Positions 9,034 through 18,172 of a DNA stretch of 64,000 bases are shown here, one piece after another. The position numbers were made by a program, and so were the translations under genes. Positions within the stretch are counted from its first letter, which is position 1. Each line of letters begins with the position of its first letter. Origin of the DNA: Clostridia bacterium (GTDB lineage Bacteria > Bacillota > Clostridia > Oscillospirales > CAG-272); NCBI GenBank assembly GCA_017502875.1, contig JAFVUF010000024.1:47463-111462 (forward strand), given 5' to 3'. The notes beneath the pieces are model-generated. The model worked only from the letters and a program-made list of their open reading frames with translations, had not been told where the DNA came from and did not search any database.

Positions 9034-9714
9034 ATGAGATATCTGCTTTCACTTCTTTTGCGTTTTCATTATATGTTTTTGCGCGTTACGCAAAACAGGG
9101 AATTTCCGCCACCGCTTTCGGATGATGAGGAAAAAGAGTGTATAAAAGCTCTTGAACATAATGACATGGCGGCGAGGAACAAGCTGATAGAGCATAATCT
9201 CCGTCTCGTAGCGCATATCGTCAAGAAATATTACGCTCAGAGTAAAAATCAGGACGACCTTACTTCGATAGGAACGATAGGTCTTATTAAGGCGGTTGAT
9301 ACATATAAAAACGGAAACGGAACCAGATTCGCCACGTATGCGTCAAAATGTATTCAGAATGAGATACTTATGTATTTCCGTTCCCGCAAAAAGCTTTCGG
9401 CAGAGGTGTCGCTGAGCGATACGATTGATATAGACAAGGACGGAAACCCTCTGACTTATATGGACGTAATAAGCGCTCCGGATACCATCGCCGAGGAGCT
9501 TGACCTTAAAATGATGAGCGAGAAGGCGAAGCGGATAATAATGAACTGTCTTGAAGGCAGAGAAAAGCAGATAATAGTGTATAGATACGGGCTTAACGGA
9601 GATAAGCCGCTTACGCAGCGAGAGCTTGCGGATAAGCTGAATATTTCACGCTCCTACGTATCGAGAATAGAAAAATCGGCGCTTGAAAAGATAAAGGTGC
9701 GGTTATTAAGATAA
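9034..9714 (+). CDS. sigK: RNA polymerase sporulation sigma factor, SigK type
   Basis: 226 residues. Directs late mother-cell transcription during sporulation. An N-terminal hydrophobic segment (about 1-20, YLLSLLLRFHYMFL) resembles the SigK pro-sequence removed by a membrane protease. Region 2 (IEHNLRLVAHIVKK, TSIGTIGLIKAVDTY, FATYASKCIQNEILMYFR) and region 4 (LTQRELADKLNISRSYVSRIEKSAL) match SigK more closely than SigE. A strong AAAAGGAGC site precedes the ATG. The gene is contiguous; there is no skin-like insertion here. Confidence 0.9.
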   Translation: MRYLLSLLLRFHYMFLRVTQNREFPPPLSDDEEKECIKALEHNDMAARNKLIEHNLRLVAHIVKKYYAQSKNQDDLTSIGTIGLIKAVDTYKNGNGTRFATYASKCIQNEILMYFRSRKKLSAEVSLSDTIDIDKDGNPLTYMDVISAPDTIAEELDLKMMSEKAKRIIMNCLEGREKQIIVYRYGLNGDKPLTQRELADKLNISRSYVSRIEKSALEKIKVRLLR

Positions 9715-9723
9715 CAAAAAAAT

Positions 9724-9762
9724 AAAACGGCTTCGCAAGGCTCTGCGAGGCCGTTTTGCGTA
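9724..9762 (+). terminator. Rho-independent terminator after sigK
   Basis: AAAACGGC-N-TCGCA / TGCGA-N-GCCGTTTT hairpin directly after the sigK stop, with an extended stem. It is symmetric in A and T flanks but serves the rightward gene. Confidence 0.85.
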
Positions 9763-9800
9763 TAATTGATTAAAATATTTCAAAATTAATGTAGTAAAAC

Positions 9801-9829
9801 TTGACTTTTGACAGTCGGTGTAGTATAAT
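9801..9829 (+). promoter_or_regulatory. Promoter of the ABC exporter operon
   Basis: TTGACT (9801-9806), 17-bp spacer, TATAAT (9824-9829). The roughly 90-bp leader carries a 7-bp perfect inverted repeat TGTTTGT-GCTTTA-ACAAACA (9858-9877) flanked by two copies of AGCAAAAGA...TAAACATAAAACG (9830-9851 and 9889-9915). The symmetry suggests a regulator site or RNA hairpin. Confidence 0.75.
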
Positions 9830-9926
9830 AGCAAAAGATAAACATAAAACGAATAAGTGTTTGTGCTTTAACAAACAGCTTGACATTTAGCAAAAGACCT
9901 AATAAACATAAAACGGAGTGCTTACA

Positions 9927-12665
9927 GTGGGGAAAATACTAAGAGGCTTAGGACGTGAAATAAAGCTTGGATTTAAAACCGTTACCTATAATTTCAAGCA
10001 ATATATCTGCTTCTTTATAGCGATACTTGCTATGCAGGTAATGTTTGGAATTATTGTAATGAGCTCGTCCAACAATATTTACCAACACGAAAAGAAAACT
10101 ATTGAGGATTACGGAGATTCAACAAGCGGATACCATTTCGCAATGACCAATCTGCCGAAGGACGTAGTTAAATATTACGACAAGCTTGATATAGAGCATT
10201 TAGGATACTATATAACAACCGACGATAACTTTGTATACGTTTACATTGATACCGAGACTGAGGAGGGAATAGCCTCAAAGTCGCTTGAACAGTATTTCAA
10301 GGAATTCAAAACAAAGCACGCGAGTAAGATGAACAACTATATAAAGACTGAGGACATAAATTTTGAGTTTTCGCCTTTATACGAGCTTGAAGATACGGTA
10401 CTGTCAATGCGGCTTGAATGCGCGGTGAAGCTGCTTGTTCTGGCGCTTGTATCAATTGCGGTTATTATCCTTCTTTTTAATATCAGGCTTAATCATTTCA
10501 AGTTTACCTACGGTATATATATGTCCTTTGGCGCTGATACTAAAAAGCTGTTTTCAACGAGCTTCTGGGAGATGATGGTAATAGGTCTCTTAACAGTCAT
10601 TCCGGCGGGAGTAATAGCCACCTTTACAGATTACTATTTTTACGTATCGGGGGACTATAAATACAGATTTGCGCCTTGGCTTATGGCGTACGCGCTTATA
10701 TTCATTATCCCCGTATTGATTATTTCGGTGTTCGTGCCTGTTAAAATAACGGCATCAAAACCGCCTCTAAAGCTTCTTCTCGCTGAGGATAACTCTAACC
10801 TTGTATCGTCTCCGAGGTATTCAACCCAGCTTTTCGGAAAGAAGTTCCCACATTCATACGAGATGCTTGGATTATGGAGATTCAGAAAATATTGCGCTAC
10901 GCTTGTCGCAAGCTCGGTTCTTTTTGCTTCAATATTCGTTTGGATAACCTTCTTTAAGGATATTTACAGCTTTACAAATGAACAGGACAGAGCTGAGTTT
11001 ACCGTTAACAACAAATACGAGGTGAAAGAGATAACTGAATATGTATCTCCTACCGACGAGGAAATAGATAAATATTCGCTCAACGAAACAAATGCCCTAA
11101 AGAAAGCAAGAAATAAGCTTTATAAATACGAAATTGGCGATATAAACATTGAACAGTACATGAAATATGTAGCTGACTACGAAAAATATTTCATCGGTGA
11201 TTATAAGATTGAAAGAGCGCCAAACGGAGTCAAGGTTACGGCAGTATATGACGCAAACGGAACAGACGTCTGGGATGAGTTCGTAACGGCAAGAGAAAAC
11301 ATAGTCAAGCCGGATTACATAGAAGCTCTTACCGGAGGAAAGGATCAAACCTCGTTGAAGTCTTTCCAGGAGCACGAGAAGTATCTTGATAAGGAGAAAT
11401 ACGTTATTACCGTCGATCCAAGCGGGTACGTATCAAATGTCATAGCTAAAATTAAGGTTGAAAAAGAGCTTGAAATATTTGGAGAAATATTGCCGTCTTA
11501 CAGAACTGAGCTTGATAGTATTGTATCAGATTACGGCCACACCTACAAGCAATGTGTTTCTGACGAAAGCTCAAATTACGCATATTTGGCGTTAAAGCTT
11601 GACAACGTAAGAGCATTCTCAGGTTATGAGGTAAACCTGAAAAACAGAACCGAGAGGATAACTTCGAGGGTAGATTATTTTGCTCTTGACGATGAGGCGG
11701 AGGTTATAAACTATCTTCAAAAGAACTACGATATTGACGGCGACGTCATGGATATAAATGATGGAGGAAAGGTTATTATTTCCGAAACGGCCGCCAACCG
11801 TAAGGTGCTTAAAATAAAGCCCGGAGATACAATAGAGATAAGAGTACGCAGGGGCAATAAGGTTACATCAAAGGCAACCTCTCCGGAGGATTACCTTGCT
11901 GACCTTATCAGAGAGGGAGAGGAATTTGAGACTTATACCTTCACTGTCGCGGCTGTTGTTAAGAATATGCCTACCGCGACCAATCTTCCTATTTTTCTTT
12001 CCGAAAAGGATTTCACTGAGATTACAGGCTCCAAGGTGCAGTATAACCAGATATCCGTTTACGTTGCGCCTACAATTAGCGGTGTTGAAATAAGCGCGCT
12101 TCACAGCGAGCTGGTTGAATGGGCTGACGATTTCGCAACTGTTAAGTGGAATGACGCGGTATCGGAAAGCAGAGAAAAGGCTGAGCACAGAAATATCCCT
12201 GTAATTCAGATGATAGCGTTGTTTGCGCTTATACTGTCGCCGCTGTTCTGGTTCTTCTCCCAGATAATGTTCTTTGGAAAGAGAGAAGAAGAATTCAGTA
12301 TGCTGCGAGGCATGGGAGCAACGGAAAAGGAAATTAAGAGGATATTCTCAAAGGACGGTCTGGTGCTCGCGGGCTTGGGTGTGCTTGCTACCGTTATATT
12401 CAGCGCGATAGGCGTGTTTGCTATTCATAAGATAAATATGGCGTTTGTGGCGAGACTCGATACCGATGCAAGAGTCCTTTATAAATTAAACTACGGACTG
12501 TTCGTTCAAAATCTTAACGGTGAGGAAATAATTAATCCGCTTTGGATAGCTCTTGCAATAGCCGTGGTGTTTACGGCTATATGCGGTTATTTTTCCTCTA
12601 TGATTCCGTATCTGATAGACAGGAAAAAGGCTAAAAAGGCAATCTCTAAAGAATTCGGCGAATAA
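9927..12665 (+). CDS. ABC transporter permease, FtsX/MacB-like with large extracytoplasmic domains
   Basis: 912 residues from the GTG at 9927, preferred over a GTG 9 bp upstream because CGGAG then sits at good spacing. About eight membrane spans: one at about 25-45, three at about 165-285, one at about 325-345, and three at the C-terminus (from IPVIQMIALFALILSPLFWFF onward). Two extracytoplasmic regions follow span 1 (about 110 residues) and span 5 (about 400 residues). FtsX-like motifs include EEFSMLRGMGATEKEIKRIF. It pairs with the ATPase gene 30 bp downstream. Substrate unknown; such pairs export peptides or lipoproteins or act in antimicrobial-peptide resistance. Confidence 0.85.
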   Translation: MGKILRGLGREIKLGFKTVTYNFKQYICFFIAILAMQVMFGIIVMSSSNNIYQHEKKTIEDYGDSTSGYHFAMTNLPKDVVKYYDKLDIEHLGYYITTDDNFVYVYIDTETEEGIASKSLEQYFKEFKTKHASKMNNYIKTEDINFEFSPLYELEDTVLSMRLECAVKLLVLALVSIAVIILLFNIRLNHFKFTYGIYMSFGADTKKLFSTSFWEMMVIGLLTVIPAGVIATFTDYYFYVSGDYKYRFAPWLMAYALIFIIPVLIISVFVPVKITASKPPLKLLLAEDNSNLVSSPRYSTQLFGKKFPHSYEMLGLWRFRKYCATLVASSVLFASIFVWITFFKDIYSFTNEQDRAEFTVNNKYEVKEITEYVSPTDEEIDKYSLNETNALKKARNKLYKYEIGDINIEQYMKYVADYEKYFIGDYKIERAPNGVKVTAVYDANGTDVWDEFVTARENIVKPDYIEALTGGKDQTSLKSFQEHEKYLDKEKYVITVDPSGYVSNVIAKIKVEKELEIFGEILPSYRTELDSIVSDYGHTYKQCVSDESSNYAYLALKLDNVRAFSGYEVNLKNRTERITSRVDYFALDDEAEVINYLQKNYDIDGDVMDINDGGKVIISETAANRKVLKIKPGDTIEIRVRRGNKVTSKATSPEDYLADLIREGEEFETYTFTVAAVVKNMPTATNLPIFLSEKDFTEITGSKVQYNQISVYVAPTISGVEISALHSELVEWADDFATVKWNDAVSESREKAEHRNIPVIQMIALFALILSPLFWFFSQIMFFGKREEEFSMLRGMGATEKEIKRIFSKDGLVLAGLGVLATVIFSAIGVFAIHKINMAFVARLDTDARVLYKLNYGLFVQNLNGEEIINPLWIALAIAVVFTAICGYFSSMIPYLIDRKKAKKAISKEFGE

Positions 12666-12695
12666 AAGTGTAGAGAAAGGCAACGGTAAATATAA

Positions 12696-13436
12696 ATGAG
12701 CATTTTATCAACTGAAAACGTAATAAAGCAGTTTAAACAGTACGACGAGGTAGTAACAGCGGTAAACAGAGTTTCCCTTAATGTAGAGGACGGAGAGTTT
12801 ATTGCCATAATAGGAACGTCAGGATCAGGTAAAAGTACGTTTCTTAATCTTTGCGCCGGACTTGACAGGCCGAATTCTGGTTCCATCAAAATCAGAGGAA
12901 ACGATATAACCCAGATGAAGCCTGATGAGCTGAGTCGCTTCAGAGGGAATTTTATCGGTTTTATTTATCAGAAGCACAATCTTATTCCGCAGTATACCGC
13001 GCTTGAAAATATCCTTATTCCAACGATAATGTGTAATAAAGAGGAGTTTAAGTACGAGGAGCACTTAAAGAAGCTTGTAAAGGCGCTTGATCTTGAATCA
13101 AGACTTCATCATCTTCCGTCTGAGCTTTCGGGCGGTCAACAGCAGAGAGTTGCCATAGCGAGAGCTATGATAAACCGTCCGCAGGTTATTTTTGCTGATG
13201 AGCCAACGGGTAACCTTGACAGAGAAAACGCGGACGAGGTACTCGATCTTCTTCTTGCTACTAAGGAACAGATGTCTCAAACGCTCGTTATGGTAACGCA
13301 TGACCTTAAAATTGCTGACCGCGCGGATAAGATATACAAAATGGATAACGGAGTGCTTACGCTTTACAAGGATAAGGACGGCTACAAGCGTAATTCCTTT
13401 GAGGCTGAGCATAACGAGAATAAGCAGGCATTTTAA
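12696..13436 (+). CDS. ABC transporter ATP-binding protein (MacB/LolD type)
   Basis: 246 residues. Walker A GTSGSGKST at 40-48, Q-loop IYQKHNLIPQYTAL, signature LSGGQQQRVAIARAM at about 144-158, Walker B VIFADEPTGNLD, H-loop MVTHDLKIADR. These are typical of the subfamily that powers FtsX-like permeases. It is the second gene of the exporter operon and drives the permease upstream. The C-terminal tail (about 25 residues, charged) is unremarkable. Confidence 0.94.
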   Translation: MSILSTENVIKQFKQYDEVVTAVNRVSLNVEDGEFIAIIGTSGSGKSTFLNLCAGLDRPNSGSIKIRGNDITQMKPDELSRFRGNFIGFIYQKHNLIPQYTALENILIPTIMCNKEEFKYEEHLKKLVKALDLESRLHHLPSELSGGQQQRVAIARAMINRPQVIFADEPTGNLDRENADEVLDLLLATKEQMSQTLVMVTHDLKIADRADKIYKMDNGVLTLYKDKDGYKRNSFEAEHNENKQAF

Positions 13437-13453
13437 ATGCCATTATTACAATT

Positions 13454-13487
13454 AAAAACGGCTTTGCTTGAAAGCAAAGCCATTTTT
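13454..13487. terminator. Bidirectional terminator between ABC operon and lipoprotein gene
   Basis: Perfect 9-bp stem GGCTTTGCT-TGAA-AGCAAAGCC (13460-13481), flanked by five A on the left and five T on the right, between convergent genes. Confidence 0.9.
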
Positions 13488-13501
13488 GTTTATGAAGCAA
13501 T

Positions 13502-15034
13502 TTACTTAGCGTAAAGATACCCGTCAACAGTTTCCCATTCACTTGAAGCCCAGCCAAAATCACTTATATTTGCCTCTGTAAAATATAAAGAAACCTTAGC
13601 TGTTCCGTTTTTTCCGAGGGTTGACGGATTCTCCTTGCCGTTTAAGGTGTAGGTTGCGTTTTGATTATAGAAAGAAAGGCGTATATTTGTTTTTGAAGTC
13701 TCGTCTGAAATATAACCGTAAAGGGTTCCGAGCAGCATATGATCAATTTTTCCATGCACTACATTAAGGTCCCCGTAGGAAAAGCAGCCTTTAACATAAA
13801 AATCCGCAACGTAATTATCTGCGTTAGAATTGCCTTTCGTGGTGGATATATACCCAAAGCCTGTCGAAGCGAAGGAATTTTTTGCTGTGGCTTTCAGGGA
13901 AACGTCGCAGAGCGTATAGCAGTGAGTAAAATCTGTATACGCGATATACGCGGCAATACCGCCTGCGTAAGCGGCGCAATCGTTTCCTACCGCGGTAACG
14001 GTTTTATCAATAGCGTAGCAGCGAGTGAAGGTAGTTTTATCGGTTTCGTTCGGAGCGCTTGAAACCCCAACAATTCCGCCGGCGTAAGCGGCGCCTTGAA
14101 GCGCCTCGGTAGCGTTAACTTCAAGTGTCTCAGCGTATACGTCTGCCTCGGAGCGACAGACAGTGTAGCTTCCCTTGCGAGTATTTCCGACTAAGCCTGC
14201 CGCATAAGCGACTCCGTTACTTGCTACTGCCTTGACAGAGCCCCTAACGACTGTGTGGCTGACCGATGAGTCAAGCAAAGCCAATGCCGCAATTCCACCC
14301 GACACGGCGCGGTTTTTTGAATCGGCAGTTTCAATCTGGGCGTCTGAAACGCAATTTGTGATTTCGCCGTCCTCAAGTATTCCGCAGATACCGCCGGCGT
14401 AGGAATTGAACAGCTTGCTTTTAGAATAGACCTTGCCGCTTACCGAGCAGTTATTTACGGTTGTATTGATAGCGTAACCTGTGATAATTCCCGAGGTTAC
14501 AAAGCAGTATTCGTCTGTCGATACTGCGGAGATATCAGCATTAGTTACGTTAATGCTTGATACAGTCGCTCCGTTAGTCGCGCCGAAAAGACCTGCGTAA
14601 GCGTATGAATAGGTTTTAGTAGGGCCGACTGCAGCTTCGCTTACGGAAACCTTAACATTGCTTATTGTAAAGCGCTCACCCTCCGCGCTTTTCAGCGTAC
14701 CCTTGAAGGGATACTCATAGTTTCCAATAGGGGCGAACGTAACGCCTGTCATATCAATATCGTTCATAAGGATATAGGTGCCGTTTTGAGCGATTTTTTT
14801 CAGGTCGTCAGCAGTTCTAATCTCGATAACTGCGTTTGCGTCTCCGACTGCAATCGGAGGCGGCTCCTGCGGCTTTGCCCCGTTATTTTCAGGACCGCCC
14901 GCTATTGAACCGGTGAATTCATCGTCAACGTTAGGCTCATCTGTTTCGTCCACCTCGTCCTTACATGCGACAATGGAGAAGGTAAGCATAAGCAAAGCAA
15001 GAAAAAGAGCTAAAAATCTTTTTGCTGAAATCAT
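13502..15034 (-). CDS. Secreted lipoprotein with GLUG-type repeats
   Basis: 510 residues. An N-terminal signal peptide with lipobox (LMLTFSIVAC, Cys 24) is followed by an acidic linker (DEVDETDEPNVDDE). The rest is a repeat domain with recurrent AGG(I/L)xG modules: AGLFGATNG, AGGICGILEDG, SGGIAALALL, AAGLVGNTRKG, AGGIVGVS, AGGIAAYIAY, the GLUG pattern of surface beta-helix proteins. It starts immediately at the yidC stop (TAAATG), so it is translationally coupled to the membrane insertase. Function unknown; probably a surface adhesin or matrix protein. Confidence 0.85.
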   Translation of the reverse strand: MISAKRFLALFLALLMLTFSIVACKDEVDETDEPNVDDEFTGSIAGGPENNGAKPQEPPPIAVGDANAVIEIRTADDLKKIAQNGTYILMNDIDMTGVTFAPIGNYEYPFKGTLKSAEGERFTISNVKVSVSEAAVGPTKTYSYAYAGLFGATNGATVSSINVTNADISAVSTDEYCFVTSGIITGYAINTTVNNCSVSGKVYSKSKLFNSYAGGICGILEDGEITNCVSDAQIETADSKNRAVSGGIAALALLDSSVSHTVVRGSVKAVASNGVAYAAGLVGNTRKGSYTVCRSEADVYAETLEVNATEALQGAAYAGGIVGVSSAPNETDKTTFTRCYAIDKTVTAVGNDCAAYAGGIAAYIAYTDFTHCYTLCDVSLKATAKNSFASTGFGYISTTKGNSNADNYVADFYVKGCFSYGDLNVVHGKIDHMLLGTLYGYISDETSKTNIRLSFYNQNATYTLNGKENPSTLGKNGTAKVSLYFTEANISDFGWASSEWETVDGYLYAK

Positions 15035-16255
15035 TTATAAATCCTTTCCTTCGTCCGAGGCGCTTTCGCTATTCTGCTCAGAAGCGGAGTCGGAGCTTTC
15101 GCCGCTGTCATCATCCTCGTCAATAAAGTGAAGCGAGCGTATCTTGTTGCCGTTCTTGTCATAGCGACGTCTTTCGGGCATTTCGGGAAGCGACGTTGCA
15201 CCGTCGGTTTCCGTTTCGCAATCGTCAGCGCCGTCTTCCTCACCGTAATCCTCGTCGTCGATATAATGAAGCGAGCGTCTGCCTCCGTTCTTGATTTCGG
15301 GACGGACGTAATCCTTGTTATATTCGGCGATTATGGACTGAACCTCTTCCTCGGTATAGGTAGGAATCGGGATAAGCTTGCTGAGAATGATGTGTATTAT
15401 AGCTCCGAGAATACTCTGGTAAATCCAGTACACACCGATAATCGCGGGCATCTGGAATGCAAGATATACGGTGAAAAGAGGCATAATGATGTTCATATAC
15501 ATCATTGTTTTTGCCGCCTGAGCAGCTTCTGGAGATGACTTATCCTGTTTTGGAGAGAAAAGCTGAATAACAAATGAGGTCAAAAATTGGAAGAGTCCAA
15601 CAAGCAGCGGCACGATTACAAGAATGTTAAGCGCCAGCGTAGGGGTCTGTGAAAGGTCGAGCGCGCCTATATTGAAGTTTGGTAGGGAATAGGACGACAG
15701 GAACTCCGAGAAAGCGCCCTCGTTATTTTTCATAACGGTTATCATCTGCATTTCGGATATCTGGAACTTACTGACGTCTCCGTTTGCGTCGGTTATTGCT
15801 TTCGCTACTGCGTTGGGAACGTTTTTAAGAGCCTCAAGAGGAGTAGAGAAGATGATAGACTTAATACCCGCGATAGCCGCCTCGGTTGCCTCACAGAGAT
15901 AGGTAAGCGGGTTGGTTACGATTCTATAAAGAATCGCGATAAACGGAAGCTGGATAAGGAGAGGCAGACAGCCCATGCTTGCGCTGACCTTTTCCTCCTT
16001 GTAAAGCGCCATAAGGTCGTTTGAGTACTCGGCTTGAACGTTTGGGTCCTTTCTGCCCTCGTATCTGAGGCGAATAGCCGTCATTTTAGGCTTGATACGG
16101 GCTTGTCCCTGGGCTGATTTCTGCTGCTTGACGTTAAAGAAAAGAAGCAGAAGCTTGACTATGACTGTAAAGAAGATAAGCGCGATGGCGTAGTTATTCG
16201 TAAAGGAATAAAAAGCCTGTAATATCCACGCAAAAGGTTTTGCAATAAAGTCCAT
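15035..16255 (-). CDS. yidC: Membrane protein insertase YidC/Oxa1
   Basis: 406 residues. Inserts membrane proteins, alone or with Sec. The first span (YAIALIFFTVIVKLLLLFF, about 22-40) and QSAQGQARIKPKMTAI cytoplasmic hairpin are typical, followed by MGCLPLLIQLPFIAILYRI and the C-terminal spans LALNILVIVPLLVGLFQFL and IIGVYWIYQSILGAII. The extracytoplasmic loop between spans 2 and 3 is longer than usual (about 80 residues). The C-terminal roughly 90 residues are a very acidic cytoplasmic tail with SLHYID/SLHFID repeats. rpmH and rnpA are not adjacent. Confidence 0.93.
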   Translation of the reverse strand: MDFIAKPFAWILQAFYSFTNNYAIALIFFTVIVKLLLLFFNVKQQKSAQGQARIKPKMTAIRLRYEGRKDPNVQAEYSNDLMALYKEEKVSASMGCLPLLIQLPFIAILYRIVTNPLTYLCEATEAAIAGIKSIIFSTPLEALKNVPNAVAKAITDANGDVSKFQISEMQMITVMKNNEGAFSEFLSSYSLPNFNIGALDLSQTPTLALNILVIVPLLVGLFQFLTSFVIQLFSPKQDKSSPEAAQAAKTMMYMNIIMPLFTVYLAFQMPAIIGVYWIYQSILGAIIHIILSKLIPIPTYTEEEVQSIIAEYNKDYVRPEIKNGGRRSLHYIDDEDYGEEDGADDCETETDGATSLPEMPERRRYDKNGNKIRSLHFIDEDDDSGESSDSASEQNSESASDEGKDL

Positions 16256-16364
16256 AAGCTTGTCCTTTCAGAGATGTATTAAAACAGTTTTTTATATTAT
16301 ACTACAAATATATAATTAAAAAACGGTTAAGTTTTGAAGAAATGTAAAACTTTTAATAAATCCA

Positions 16365-16393
16365 TTGACAAATTTGGGCGAAAATAGTATTAT
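16365..16393 (+). promoter_or_regulatory. Promoter of the SufC-SufB operon
   Basis: TTGACA (16365-16370), 17-bp spacer, TATTAT (16388-16393), about 65 bp before the first start codon. Confidence 0.8.
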
Positions 16394-16458
16394 ATTAACT
16401 GTTAAGTAATATCGGGAAGTGTGTTTAAAGGCTACCGCTTCACGGAAAGGATATAAAG

Positions 16459-17184
16459 ATGCTGGAACTTAAAAACCTCGTATTTGAGGTTTCTGATGAA
16501 AAGGGTAAGACCGTAAGGATACTTGACGACGTATCACTTACCGTACCCGATGGGAAATTTTACGTTATTACGGGACCGAACGGCGGCGGAAAGTCAACTC
16601 TTGCAAGAGTTATAATGGGACTTGAAAAGCCTACCTCGGGAAAAATAATATATAACGGCGTTGATATTACAGATATGGACGTTACCGAAAAGGCTAAGCT
16701 TGGAATAGGCTACGCCTTTCAGCAGCCGCCTCGCTTCAAGGGACTCACCGTAAGCAAAATGCTGTCCCTTGCCGCGGGTAAAACCTTAAACGATAAGGAG
16801 TGCTGCACGTATCTCGCGAAGGTTGGACTGTGCTCGGCGGAGTACGTTAAAAGAGAGCTTGATTCCTCGCTTTCGGGCGGAGAAATGAAGAGAATAGAGA
16901 TAGCTACTCTTATGGCGAGAAACCCTGAGCTTGCGATATTCGACGAGCCTGAGGCGGGAATTGACCTTTGGAGCTTCGCTATGCTTGTCGAGACCTTCAA
17001 GAATATGCAGAAAAAGGGCGGCAGAACGACGGTTATCATATCCCATCAGGAGCGCATTATGACGCTTGCGGACGAAATGGTAGTCATCGCGGACGGTAAG
17101 ATTAAGAGTGTTGGAGAAAGAGACGAAATGCTGCCTAAGCTTATGAGGGAGTTTTCTCCGAGGTGTGTTAAAACACAGGACTAA
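16459..17184 (+). CDS. sufC: Fe-S cluster assembly ATPase SufC (SmsC-like)
   Basis: 241 residues. ABC-type ATPase of the SUF scaffold. Walker A GPNGGGKST at 39-47, Q-loop FQQPPRFKG, signature LSGGEMKRIEIA from 138, Walker B LAIFDEPEAGIDLW, H-loop IISHQERI. The DEPEAGID variant is characteristic of SufC. A good GGAAAGGATATAAAG site precedes the ATG. The only partner is the SufB-like gene 17 bp downstream; no sufD, sufS, sufU or sufE lies nearby, which fits the minimal two-gene SMS arrangement. Confidence 0.92.
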   Translation: MLELKNLVFEVSDEKGKTVRILDDVSLTVPDGKFYVITGPNGGGKSTLARVIMGLEKPTSGKIIYNGVDITDMDVTEKAKLGIGYAFQQPPRFKGLTVSKMLSLAAGKTLNDKECCTYLAKVGLCSAEYVKRELDSSLSGGEMKRIEIATLMARNPELAIFDEPEAGIDLWSFAMLVETFKNMQKKGGRTTVIISHQERIMTLADEMVVIADGKIKSVGERDEMLPKLMREFSPRCVKTQD

Positions 17185-17201
17185 TTCATTGAAAGGAAAT
17201 A

Positions 17202-18122
17202 ATGATGGATAAGACCGATAGAGAGCTGCTGACGCAGGTTGCGGGACTTCATGAGGTTCCAAAGGGCGCTTACAACATAAGAAAGAACAGTGAAAGCGCG
17301 GGCAGAAACAGCACGGCTAATATACAGATAATTTCAAAAGAGGATAAGCCCGGTATAGATATAAAGATAGCTCCGGGTACAAAAAACGAATCCGTTCATA
17401 TTCCTGTCATCATCACCGAGACGGGTATAAACGAGATGGTCTATAACGACTTTTATATAGGTGAGGATTCCGACGTGCTTATCGTAGCGGGCTGCGGTAT
17501 TCATAACGCGGGGGACGAGGAATCAAGACACGACGGTATACACCGCTTTTTCGTGGGAAAGAACGCAAAGGTAAGATACGTAGAAAAGCATTACGGAGAC
17601 GGCGACGGAAACGGCAAAAGAGTTATGAACCCGGCAACAGAGCTTACAATGGAGGAAAACTCCGTTTGCGAGATGGAAATGGTGCAGATAAAGGGTGTTG
17701 ACTCAACTGTTCGTACAATGACCGCTGATATGGGAAAGAACGCCAAGCTTACCGTTACCGAAAGACTAATGACACACGGAGAGCAGATAGCTCGCTCAGA
17801 TATGGTGATAAATCTTAACGGAGAGGGCTCAAGCGCGCAGATAGTTTCCCGTTCCGTAGGTAAGGACAGAAGCGAGCAGGTATTTAATCCTGTTGCTGTT
17901 GGAAATAACGGTTGCCGCGCGCATATTCAGTGCGATTCTATAATTATGGGAGATGCTAAAATCCGTTCTATTCCTGAAATTGCGGCTAATCACCGCGACG
18001 CCCAGATAGTTCACGAGGCTGCGATAGGAAGAATTAACGGCGACCAGCTGTTAAAGCTTCAAACGTTAGGTCTTACCGCCGAGGAAGCGGAAAACGTTAT
18101 TATTGACGGCTTCCTTAAATAA
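17202..18122 (+). CDS. sufB: SufB/SufD-family Fe-S scaffold protein (SmsB-like)
   Basis: 306 residues, shorter than SufB (about 470). It consists largely of the SUF beta-helix core: NEMVYNDFYIGEDSDVLIVAGCGIH, HRFFVGKNAKVRYVEKHYG, then SRSVGKDRSEQVFNP and the C-terminal helical segment ending IIDGFLK. The conserved C-terminal region has AANHRDAQIVHEAAIGRI. It forms the scaffold with SufC. Two adjacent ATGs (17202, 17205) follow GAAAGGAAATA. The short length and the two-gene operon match the SMS-type system. Confidence 0.88.
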   Translation: MMDKTDRELLTQVAGLHEVPKGAYNIRKNSESAGRNSTANIQIISKEDKPGIDIKIAPGTKNESVHIPVIITETGINEMVYNDFYIGEDSDVLIVAGCGIHNAGDEESRHDGIHRFFVGKNAKVRYVEKHYGDGDGNGKRVMNPATELTMEENSVCEMEMVQIKGVDSTVRTMTADMGKNAKLTVTERLMTHGEQIARSDMVINLNGEGSSAQIVSRSVGKDRSEQVFNPVAVGNNGCRAHIQCDSIIMGDAKIRSIPEIAANHRDAQIVHEAAIGRINGDQLLKLQTLGLTAEEAENVIIDGFLK

Positions 18123-18134
18123 TTCAGTATAAAC

Positions 18135-18172
18135 ACCGCCGCGGTTTATCATAAAACCGCGGCGGTATTGTT
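18135..18172 (+). terminator. Terminator after sufB
   Basis: Perfect 13-bp stem ACCGCCGCGGTTT / AAACCGCGGCGGT (18135-18147 and 18154-18166), between convergent sufB and the NUDIX gene. The T run is weak (ATTGTT), but the stem is very stable. Confidence 0.75.
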
